From positions 62,001 through 126,000 of the forward strand of contig CAJWHE010000002.1 in the NCBI GenBank assembly GCA_913041145.1: a DNA stretch of 64,000 bases. The letters are read 5' to 3'. Under the pieces are notes generated by a model. It ran no database searches. It saw only the letters and a list, made by a program, of their open reading frames with translations, and was not told the DNA's origin. The stretch is from an uncultured Paracoccaceae bacterium. GTDB taxonomy: Bacteria; Pseudomonadota; Alphaproteobacteria; Rhodobacterales; Rhodobacteraceae. How positions within the stretch are numbered: position 1 is the first letter of the stretch; every line of letters starts with the position of its first letter. Shown here piece by piece: positions 57,649 to 64,000 of the stretch. Both the position numbers and the translations under genes were made by a program.

Positions 57649-60489
57649 TTATTTTGGAGTTAGCTTACTTCTTAAAAGAGTAAGTGGGTGTCCATGCAAT
57701 GATAAACGCATAGAAGCGTAATCCTCGGCTATATGCTCTCCTATATGCATTTTTTTTGGAACATAGTTTGATAGCTCCTTTATGTTTTCTCCTTCAAGGC
57801 TTTTTTCAAAAAGTGGTAATGTCTTTCTGCTGGTAATAGATTTAGCATCCCATAAAGCTTTGCGGCGATCTATACCCATATCAATAAATGCATCTGCTTC
57901 TGCTAATGTGACTAATATGTGGGGAGGTGTTCCAGCGCGACGCCAGACATCTTCTATAGTTAAGTAACCATTTCCACGAGCACTTATAATCCAATCAATC
58001 TCACTTTTTTGTAAAGACTTTATTTGGCAAAAACCCAGACGTAATGCCATCTCACCACTACTGTCTGGTTCTAAAACATTTTGCCAATAACTATGGTTTA
58101 TTGATACAGGCCTAATAGTTACGTTATGGACTTTTGCATCTTGAACGATTTGTGCTGGAGCATAAAAACCCATAGGCTGAGAGTTTAATAATGCACAAGA
58201 AAATACTTCTGGGTAATGACATTTTATCCATGCTGATGCGTAGACAAGAAAGGCAAAGCTTGCAGCGTGGCTTTCTGGGAAGCCATAGCTACCAAAGCCT
58301 TCTATTTGTGAAAAGCAACGATAAGAAAACTCTTCTTCATAACCATTTAAGAGCATGCCTTTTACGAATTTATTACGAAAACTACTTATATCCCCATTTT
58401 TTTTAAATGTAGTTAGTGAACGACGTAGTTGATCTGCTTCTGTAGGTGTAAAGCCAGCACCAATAATTGCAATTTGCATGGCTTGTTCTTGGAAAAGTGG
58501 GACGCCAAGTGTCTTCTTTAAAACTTCACCAAGCTTATTAGATGGAAAAATTACTTCTTCCTCTCCATTGCGCCGTCTTAAAAATGGATGAACCATTTTT
58601 CCTTGGATAGGCCCAGGACGAACGATAGCAACCTGAATGACAAGATCATAAAAACATTTTGGTTTCATTCTTGGTAAAAAATTCATTTGAGCACGGCTCT
58701 CCACTTGAAACACGCCTAAGCTATCTCCCTTGCTAAGCATTGTATAAGTAGATTGATCTTCTGGAGGTATTGTTGAGAGAGTATATTCGAGACCATAATA
58801 GCTTTTAATTAAGCTAAAAGCTTTTTGTATACATGTTAACATCCCGAGAGATAAAATATCCACCTTAAGAATTCCAAGCGTGTCTATATCATCTTTGTCC
58901 CAACAAATAATAGTTCTGCCTTCCATTGTAGCATTTTCTATCGGCACCAACTCGTCTAATCGACTATCAGTTATAATAAAACCGCCAACATGTTGTGATA
59001 AGTGCCTAGGAAAACCTTGAATTTCATTTATTAACTTCAACGAAAGAGAAAGTCGACTGTCAGAGGGGTCGAGTCCAAGCTCTTTAATTTTATCATTATT
59101 GATATTTTTTGAAGACCCAAATCCCCATATTTGAGAGCTTAGTGATGTTATAGTACTTTCTGAAAGCCCCATAGCTTTTCCAACTTCTCGTACGGCACTC
59201 TTCCCTCTGTAGTGAATTACTGTAGCGCAAAGGCCTGCTCTATGCCTTCCATATTTTTTATATATGTATTGTATGACTTCTTCCCGTCGACTGTGTTCAA
59301 AGTCTACATCAATATCTGGAGGTTCATTTCGAGCTTCAGAAACAAAACGTTCAAATACCATAGAGCCAATTTCCGGACTAACAGAGGTTATTCCTAGGCA
59401 GTAACAAACTACCGAATTTGCAGCAGAACCACGACCCTGACATAGAATATTTTGCGACCTAGCAAAATAGACAATGTCATTTACTGTTAGAAAGTAAGAT
59501 TCATATTTGAGCTTATTTATAAGTGTAAGCTCGTGTTCAAGCATTTTTCTAACCTTTCTTGTAGCACCTTCTGGATAACGCCAGCTTAGGCCTTCGTAAG
59601 AAAGGTTTTTTAATCTTTGGTGTGGAGTCATTCCAGCGTTAACCTCAGATGGATAGTCCTGACGTAATTCTGCTAAAGAAAAATTACATAAGTCAGAAAC
59701 CTCATTGGTGCGATATACAGACTCTTCAAACCCTTTAAAGATTGTTAACATCTCAGAGTGGTTTCGTAGCCTTTTTTCTGAGTTTGTTTGAGCTGAATAG
59801 CCTAATTTCTCAACCTGAAGGTTATTTCTTATGCATGTTAAGATATCAGTTAGTTTCCTACGATTTCCAATATGCATTAAAGGAGCTGCCGATGCTATTG
59901 TGGGAATACATAAACCTTGAGAGATTTTAGATAGATGTTTAAATCTTATGTGATCCTGTCCGTCATAAAGAGGGTTAAGTAAAAAGAAACTATTTTTTCT
60001 AAAAGAATTTACTATTTTTTGACAACTATTTAACCAGTAATCTGGACTAGTCTCGTTTTTTTGAGCCTCCTCAGAGGGATGAATTAATAGTATAAGATTA
60101 GATCCAAATTCTAGAAGGTCCCTTGTATTTATATTGCATTGACCTTTTGGAGCTGATTGACGGCCTTTTGATATAATACGTGACATCTCACTCCAAGCTA
60201 ATTTTGTTGGGGCTAGAGCATTTAAGCAGAATCCATTATTGAGTACTAGTTTTGTTGCGGGAATTAATCGTGGGGAGCATTTATAGTTTTTTGTTTGAGA
60301 TTCTTTTCTGCTTAGAGCAATTTTAATACATTCTTTATGAGCCCTCACAATGCCGGCAACAGAGTTAACATCTGTAATAGCAAAAGCTTCCATTCCAATT
60401 GAGGCTACACGATTAGCGTATTCCTCTGGGTGAGAGCCTCCAGTTAGAAAAGTAAAGTTTGATGTGATGTTTAGTTCTATAAATTTCAT
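57649..60489 (-). CDS. dnaE2: Error-prone DNA polymerase DnaE2, C-terminally short
   Basis: The protein has 946 residues from the ATG at 60489; a GTG at 60507 is in frame but lies inside the LexA box. The PHP domain starts FIELNITSNFTFLTGGSHPE. The catalytic Asp pair is in EPPDIDVDFEHSRREEV and the third Asp in GILKVDILSLGML. It ends at LTLLRSKLTPK, about where relatives (roughly 1,030-1,100 residues) begin the OB-fold domain, which is absent. DnaE2 performs mutagenic translesion synthesis with ImuA and ImuB, which are not in this window. Confidence 0.92.
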   Translation of the reverse strand: MKFIELNITSNFTFLTGGSHPEEYANRVASIGMEAFAITDVNSVAGIVRAHKECIKIALSRKESQTKNYKCSPRLIPATKLVLNNGFCLNALAPTKLAWSEMSRIISKGRQSAPKGQCNINTRDLLEFGSNLILLIHPSEEAQKNETSPDYWLNSCQKIVNSFRKNSFFLLNPLYDGQDHIRFKHLSKISQGLCIPTIASAAPLMHIGNRRKLTDILTCIRNNLQVEKLGYSAQTNSEKRLRNHSEMLTIFKGFEESVYRTNEVSDLCNFSLAELRQDYPSEVNAGMTPHQRLKNLSYEGLSWRYPEGATRKVRKMLEHELTLINKLKYESYFLTVNDIVYFARSQNILCQGRGSAANSVVCYCLGITSVSPEIGSMVFERFVSEARNEPPDIDVDFEHSRREEVIQYIYKKYGRHRAGLCATVIHYRGKSAVREVGKAMGLSESTITSLSSQIWGFGSSKNINNDKIKELGLDPSDSRLSLSLKLINEIQGFPRHLSQHVGGFIITDSRLDELVPIENATMEGRTIICWDKDDIDTLGILKVDILSLGMLTCIQKAFSLIKSYYGLEYTLSTIPPEDQSTYTMLSKGDSLGVFQVESRAQMNFLPRMKPKCFYDLVIQVAIVRPGPIQGKMVHPFLRRRNGEEEVIFPSNKLGEVLKKTLGVPLFQEQAMQIAIIGAGFTPTEADQLRRSLTTFKKNGDISSFRNKFVKGMLLNGYEEEFSYRCFSQIEGFGSYGFPESHAASFAFLVYASAWIKCHYPEVFSCALLNSQPMGFYAPAQIVQDAKVHNVTIRPVSINHSYWQNVLEPDSSGEMALRLGFCQIKSLQKSEIDWIISARGNGYLTIEDVWRRAGTPPHILVTLAEADAFIDMGIDRRKALWDAKSITSRKTLPLFEKSLEGENIKELSNYVPKKMHIGEHIAEDYASMRLSLHGHPLTLLRSKLTPK

Positions 60490-60501
60490 TGGAAAGATTT
60501 T

Positions 60502-60516
60502 GTTCACTGTTTGTTC
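60502..60516 (-). promoter_or_regulatory. Alphaproteobacterial LexA (SOS) box of dnaE2
   Basis: On the plus strand the site reads GTTC-ACTGTTT-GTTC, an exact GTTC-N7-GTTC LexA operator of alphaproteobacteria. It lies 13-27 bp before the dnaE2 ATG. A perfect minus-strand -35 TTGACA at 60546-60551 places the operator near the transcription start. Confidence 0.85.
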
Positions 60517-60745
60517 TTTATCTAAATCTTATTTATATTGATGTATGTCAATACATTTTCAGATCTTAGTTATCATAAGGCTAATATAGTTAAAGGTATG
60601 TGCAACTATTTCCTAATAATTTAAATTATATTGTTAGTATTGTGATAAGAAAAAAAATGTATTCTCTATTAAATAAAAGAACCTTAGGTTTTTTTAACTT
60701 TTTGGTGTTTAATCAAGATATTATAAAAATAGGAGTATAAAAACT

Positions 60746-60919
60746 ATGTCGTTGAACAATTACCTTAAGAAACTAAAAAGTAAGCATCTGACATTGAAGG
60801 ACAACATAAAAAGTGCGCAGGCGAATTTAGCAACAGATGATAAAAATATTGTTCTTATGAAAAAAATGAAACTAAGAATAAAAGAGAAAATTTTTAGAAT
60901 GGAACAGAATTTTAATTAG
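60746..60919 (+). CDS. DUF465 (YdcH-like) small protein
   Basis: A 57-residue gene with AGGAG ten bases before its ATG. The sequence is MSLNNYLKKLKSKHLTLKDN, then a helical stretch with IVLMKKMKLRIKEKIFRME, matching the DUF465 pattern of an N-terminal LKxKH and a C-terminal Lys-rich KLxxKExI helix. It probably forms a helical hairpin; the family function is unknown. Such genes are abundant in alphaproteobacteria. Confidence 0.8.
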   Translation: MSLNNYLKKLKSKHLTLKDNIKSAQANLATDDKNIVLMKKMKLRIKEKIFRMEQNFN

Positions 60920-61288
60920 ATATCAAAATTGGTATTTTTAAAAATTATGGTTTAATTTCAGTTGTACTATTTCTAGTTTTTTAAAACTGTAATTAGTTAT
61001 AATAATTAAATTTAATATTAGGGCAAAAATTAATGATTCAGTTATAGTTCTAGGTTTAGATTAGAATAATAACTAGATAAGAACCCTTGGCATTTATTTT
61101 TTAGCTTAGTTTTTGGTAAAATGGGGAAGATGTTTGATTAAAAATAGAAGATATGAGTTACTATACCAAAAAAAGAAAGAGTAACTTTACATACTTTAAT
61201 ATTATAAATTTAAAGAGATATTAACTGGAACCTATACAATTTATAGTAAAGTTCATATTACTTATTATAATCTAAAATTGGAAACACT
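60920..61288. other. Gene-free AT-rich stretch before the GST gene
   Basis: This 369-bp region has no convincing gene, tRNA, hairpin terminator or repeat. One 23-codon frame (61153-61224) exists with only a weak SD-like AGAAG and no recognisable family. The region probably holds the GST-queG promoter. Confidence 0.6.
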
Positions 61289-61954
61289 ATGCATCGCCTT
61301 TATCACTTTGTTCTTTCTCCTTTTTGTCGAAAAGTAAGATTAGTTTTGGCAGAAAAAAAAATTGAAATAGAGCTTATCCAAGAGCGTTACTGGGACAAAT
61401 CAGCTGATTTTTTAAAACGTAATCCAGCCGGAAAAGTTCCAGTTCTAAAAACTAATGGATTTTTTTTGAGTGATAGTCAGTCTATTTGTGAGTATTTAGA
61501 AGAAACACTACCAACACATGCGTTGATCCCAGAAGATTTTGTAGAACGTGCAGAAGTGAGACGGTTGGTTTTTTGGTTTGATGATAAGTTCTACAATGAT
61601 GTAACAGTAAATCTTCTTTATGAAAGACTAACAAAAAAAATAGTGGGATTAGGTCAACCTGATGGTCAAAAAATAAAAAAAGGTGCTCAAAACATAAAGA
61701 TTCATTTAGATTATATGGATAAACTTTTAGAAGATAGATCTTGGCTTGCTGGTAGTTACCTAACTCTTGCTGATTTTACCGCTGCTGCGCACCTTTCATG
61801 CCTTGATTATATTTCAGATGTTGATTGGAATAGAAGTAGTAATGTTAAAGATTGGTATGCAAAAATAAAGTCTCGACCGGCTTTTAGATCAATTCTAGCA
61901 GATCAGGTTTCAGGGTTTCCACCACCGCCACATTATACGGATTTAGACTTTTGA
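61289..61954 (+). CDS. Glutathione S-transferase family protein
   Basis: A 221-residue GST. The thioredoxin-like N-terminal domain is [20 protein letters not shown] with a Ser-Pro-Phe-Cys active-site region, and [13 protein letters not shown] and [11 protein letters not shown] follow. The C-terminal all-alpha domain has [20 protein letters not shown]. It likely acts in detoxification or a specific conjugation; the substrate is unknown. It overlaps the queG start by 4 bp. Confidence 0.9.
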   Translation: MHRLYHFVLSPFCRKVRLVLAEKKIEIELIQERYWDKSADFLKRNPAGKVPVLKTNGFFLSDSQSICEYLEETLPTHALIPEDFVERAEVRRLVFWFDDKFYNDVTVNLLYERLTKKIVGLGQPDGQKIKKGAQNIKIHLDYMDKLLEDRSWLAGSYLTLADFTAAAHLSCLDYISDVDWNRSSNVKDWYAKIKSRPAFRSILADQVSGFPPPPHYTDLDF

Positions 61955-62988
61955 GTCTAAAAAAGAAACTATATAAAAAAGCTTTGTCAGAGGGGTTTTC
62001 AAAAGTAGGAATATGTAAACCAGATTCTATCCCGGAAACAGAAATAAGGTTAAAAGAATTTTTAGGGAATGATTTTCACGGACAAATGTCGTGGATGAAA
62101 GATACCTTTGAGCGCCGCAGTAATCCCGTGCACCTCTGGTCAGAGGTCAAGTCTATAATTATGTTTGCAGATTTATACACCCCCAAAAATGACCCTATGG
62201 CATTACAGAAATCATCTGAAAATGGAATGATTTCTGTTTACGCACAAAACCGTGATTATCATGATATTATAAAAAAGAGACTAAAAAAAGTTGGTGGTTG
62301 GTTGGTTGAGCAACAACCTTCAGAGCAAATAAAGGTTTTCGTTGATACAGCTCCATTAATGGAAAAACCGTTAGCACAGGCTGCAGGAATAGGTTGGCAA
62401 GGTAAGCATACAAATTTAGTGTCTCGTGATTTAGGAAATTGGTTTTTTTTAGGATCAATATTAACGACTATAGAGTTAGAGCCTGATTCATCAGAGTTAG
62501 ATAGTTGTGGAACTTGTAGAGCGTGTCTTGATGTTTGCCCGACTAATGCTTTTCCAGCACCATATAAATTAGATGCTACAAAGTGTATATCGTATCTAAC
62601 TATTGAACATAGAGGGCCTGTAGATATTAATTTAAGGGGTAGTTTAGGAAACCATATTTATGGTTGTGATGATTGTTTAGCAGTATGTCCTTGGAATAAA
62701 TTTGCTAAAACTAGTTCAGAAATTCGTTACAGTGCAAGAGAAGATCTTAGATCACCTAACCTTGGGGACCTTTCTTCTTTAAGTGATGATGAGTTTAGAA
62801 AAAAGTTTAGTGGTTCTCCAATTAAAAGAATAGGTCGAAACAGATTTGTTAGAAATGTTTTGTATGCTATAGGTAATTCCAAAAGTAAAAAATTAGCACA
62901 GTATGCTTCTAAACTGACAAACGATACAGATTATGCTGTTTCTGATGCAGCGAAGTGGGCTCTCGAAAATATTAATGTGGATTCCTAA
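61951..62988 (+). CDS. queG: Epoxyqueuosine reductase QueG
   Basis: A 345-residue QueG starting at TTG within the GST stop. The N-terminal cobalamin-binding domain has [15 protein letters not shown] and [15 protein letters not shown]. Two 4Fe-4S motifs are [16 protein letters not shown] and [14 protein letters not shown], with a distant Cys in each. It reduces epoxyqueuosine to queuosine in tRNA. The next gene follows its stop directly. Confidence 0.95.
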   Translation: MSLKKKLYKKALSEGFSKVGICKPDSIPETEIRLKEFLGNDFHGQMSWMKDTFERRSNPVHLWSEVKSIIMFADLYTPKNDPMALQKSSENGMISVYAQNRDYHDIIKKRLKKVGGWLVEQQPSEQIKVFVDTAPLMEKPLAQAAGIGWQGKHTNLVSRDLGNWFFLGSILTTIELEPDSSELDSCGTCRACLDVCPTNAFPAPYKLDATKCISYLTIEHRGPVDINLRGSLGNHIYGCDDCLAVCPWNKFAKTSSEIRYSAREDLRSPNLGDLSSLSDDEFRKKFSGSPIKRIGRNRFVRNVLYAIGNSKSKKLAQYASKLTNDTDYAVSDAAKWALENINVDS

Positions 62989-63846
62989 ATGAGACTTTTG
63001 AGTTTTGGACATGGTTACTCAGCTCAGGCTTTAGCGGACATTTTATTACCACTGGGGTGGAAAATTAGAGCTACGACTCGGAGTAAAGAAAAGTTTAATA
63101 AAATTGTGAAACCTGGAATAGTAGCTCGAACTTGGCCAGATCAGTTATTAATTGATGACTTAGAGTGGGCAACTCATTTATTAATATCTATTGCTCCAGA
63201 TAAGTATGAAGATTTAGTACTTAAAGAATTTAGAGAAAAAATTATTAAAAATATCAAACACTTTAATTGGGTTGGCTATCTGTCGACTACAGGTGTGTAT
63301 GGAAACTACGACGGTGCTTGGGTAGACGAAAAGGAAAAACTAAAACCAAGCACACTTAGAGGTCAATATAGGGTGGATGCAGAAAAAGACTGGTTAAGGT
63401 TATTTGAAACGTACAATTTACCCCTTCATATTTTTCGCCTTGCTGGCATTTATGGCCCTGGTCGCGGACCATTTTCAAAAGTTAAGTCAGGATTAGCTAG
63501 AAGAGTAATAAAAAAGAACCAAGTGTTTAGTCGGATACATGTTGAAGATATAGCCCAAACTTTAAGCGCATCAATCCTTAAGCCGAACCCTGGAGCGATA
63601 TATAATGTTTGTGATGATCATCCTGCACCTCCAGAAGAGGTCATTTCGTATGCTGCGCATTTGCTAGGATTACCAAACCCTCCCAGAGTTAAGTTTGAAG
63701 ATGCTAATATGACTGAAATGGCTCGTAGCTTTTATTTGGAATCGAAAAGAGTTAGAAATAATAAAATAAAAAATGAGTTAGGTGTACTATTAAAATATCC
63801 TAACTATAAGGTAGGCTTAAAAGCATTAATCAAAGAAAAAATTTAA
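62989..63846 (+). CDS. NAD-dependent epimerase/dehydratase-family protein (YeeZ-like)
   Basis: A 285-residue extended SDR. The N-terminal Rossmann fold is MRLLSFGHGYSAQALADILL, with GHGYSA replacing the usual Gly-x-x-Gly-x-x-Gly. STTGVYGNYDGAWVDE carries an SDR-type Tyr, but the common YxxxK is altered (LRGQYRVDAEKDW), and RLAGIYGPGRGPF follows. The substrate is unknown. It starts immediately after queG and is probably co-transcribed. Confidence 0.87.
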   Translation: MRLLSFGHGYSAQALADILLPLGWKIRATTRSKEKFNKIVKPGIVARTWPDQLLIDDLEWATHLLISIAPDKYEDLVLKEFREKIIKNIKHFNWVGYLSTTGVYGNYDGAWVDEKEKLKPSTLRGQYRVDAEKDWLRLFETYNLPLHIFRLAGIYGPGRGPFSKVKSGLARRVIKKNQVFSRIHVEDIAQTLSASILKPNPGAIYNVCDDHPAPPEEVISYAAHLLGLPNPPRVKFEDANMTEMARSFYLESKRVRNNKIKNELGVLLKYPNYKVGLKALIKEKI

Positions 63847-63887
63847 GTTAAGTGGGTTACAATGATTTATTGGATAAGAAATATTTA

Positions 63888-64000
63888 ATGTCTGTTTTTT
63901 CTTATAAAAAGAAGTTTTCAATATTTCTGACATGGGTTCTTTTTATTTTAATAATTACATTACTAGCCTCATGTGGTAGTAAAAGCTTTTATAAGTATAA
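63888..64000 (+). CDS. Lipoprotein N-terminus, possible L,D-transpeptidase (3' partial)
   Basis: The first 37 codons are visible before the window ends. They show a basic N-terminus (MSVFSYKKKFSIFLTWVLF), a hydrophobic core and a lipobox LLASC at residues 25-29, then GSKSFYKY. Rhodobacterales L,D-transpeptidases of the YkuD family often start mature as CSSKFxxY, so this is a guess at the family. Only export as a lipoprotein is well supported. Confidence 0.6.
   Translation, partial: MSVFSYKKKFSIFLTWVLFILIITLLASCGSKSFYKY

Noticed and set aside
60541-60556. ATGTAT-GTCA-ATACAT inverted repeat as a regulator site
   Set aside because: It overlaps the TTGACA -35 of dnaE2 and is short and AT-rich, so it may simply be promoter sequence.
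61153-61224. 23-codon frame between the DUF465 gene and the GST gene
   Set aside because: It has only a weak SD-like sequence, no recognisable family and a biased, AT-driven composition.
1-64000. Mobile elements, prophage or CRISPR
   Set aside because: No transposase, integrase, phage gene, terminal inverted repeat or direct-repeat array was seen; gene order looks chromosomal throughout.

Overview
The window is a gene-dense, clearly AT-rich stretch of an alphaproteobacterial chromosome. The best fit is a marine, Rhodobacterales-like lineage with a streamlined, low-GC genome. This is inferred from gene content and order: hrcA-grpE, rph-rdgB-hemW, parB-parA-rsmG-mnmG-mnmE-rho-hemJ, maf-coaE-dnaQ, secB-fxsA-timA-mltA-smr, hslUV, infB-ylxR-nusA-rimP and secA-PPIase-argJ-mutT. 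Neighbouring convergent genes often overlap at their 3' ends. I found no tRNA, rRNA, CRISPR array, insertion sequence or prophage.

Layout. 1-6989: polyamine catabolism, with a putrescine-pyruvate aminotransferase cut by the window start, an agmatinase-family ureohydrolase, two gamma-glutamylputrescine-synthetase-like ligases, a PuuB-like oxidase and a ferredoxin-NADP reductase. 7005-10327: a three-gene minus-strand operon (VOC dioxygenase-like protein, FAH-family protein, MhpA-like flavin hydroxylase) that looks like a small aromatic-degradation module. 10562-27525: replication-proximal housekeeping (mutS, grpE, hrcA, rph, rdgB, hemW, parB, parA, rsmG, mnmG, mnmE, rho, hemJ, maf, coaE, dnaQ, secB). 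Two perfect parS sites lie inside the first codons of rsmG and mnmG. The 323-bp hemJ-maf gap has three DnaA-box matches and an AT-rich palindrome, and is my candidate chromosomal origin. 27612-38919: envelope, protease and translation genes (fxsA, timA, mltA, smr, an MFS transporter, hslUV, infB-ylxR-nusA-rimP). A promoter, hairpin and terminator just upstream of rimP look like a small RNA or attenuator. 39087-56464: mixed housekeeping (pip, ubiG, a marR gene, a methyltransferase, hemH, mutT, argJ, PPIase, secA, map, a cinA-like gene, GNAT, an AhpD-like gene, an OmpA-like gene, accD, folC, zapE). 56607-64000: an ornithine cyclodeaminase-family gene, a dnaE2 lacking its usual C-terminal domain and preceded by an alphaproteobacterial LexA box, a DUF465 micro-gene, a GST, queG, an NAD-dependent epimerase, and the start of a lipoprotein cut by the window end.

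How the parts fit. ParA, ParB and the parS sites would segregate the region that contains the proposed origin; all genes from parB to hemJ point left and maf-coaE-dnaQ point right, as expected for leading-strand transcription away from an origin between them. The rimP operon couples ribosome assembly, transcription elongation and translation initiation. The dnaE2 gene looks like an SOS-controlled translesion polymerase. The polyamine cluster carries both known entry routes for putrescine. No wholly novel multi-gene system stands out; the most interesting signals are the candidate origin, the coding-embedded parS sites, the rimP-upstream RNA, the truncated dnaE2 with its SOS box, and an MltA homologue without an export signal.
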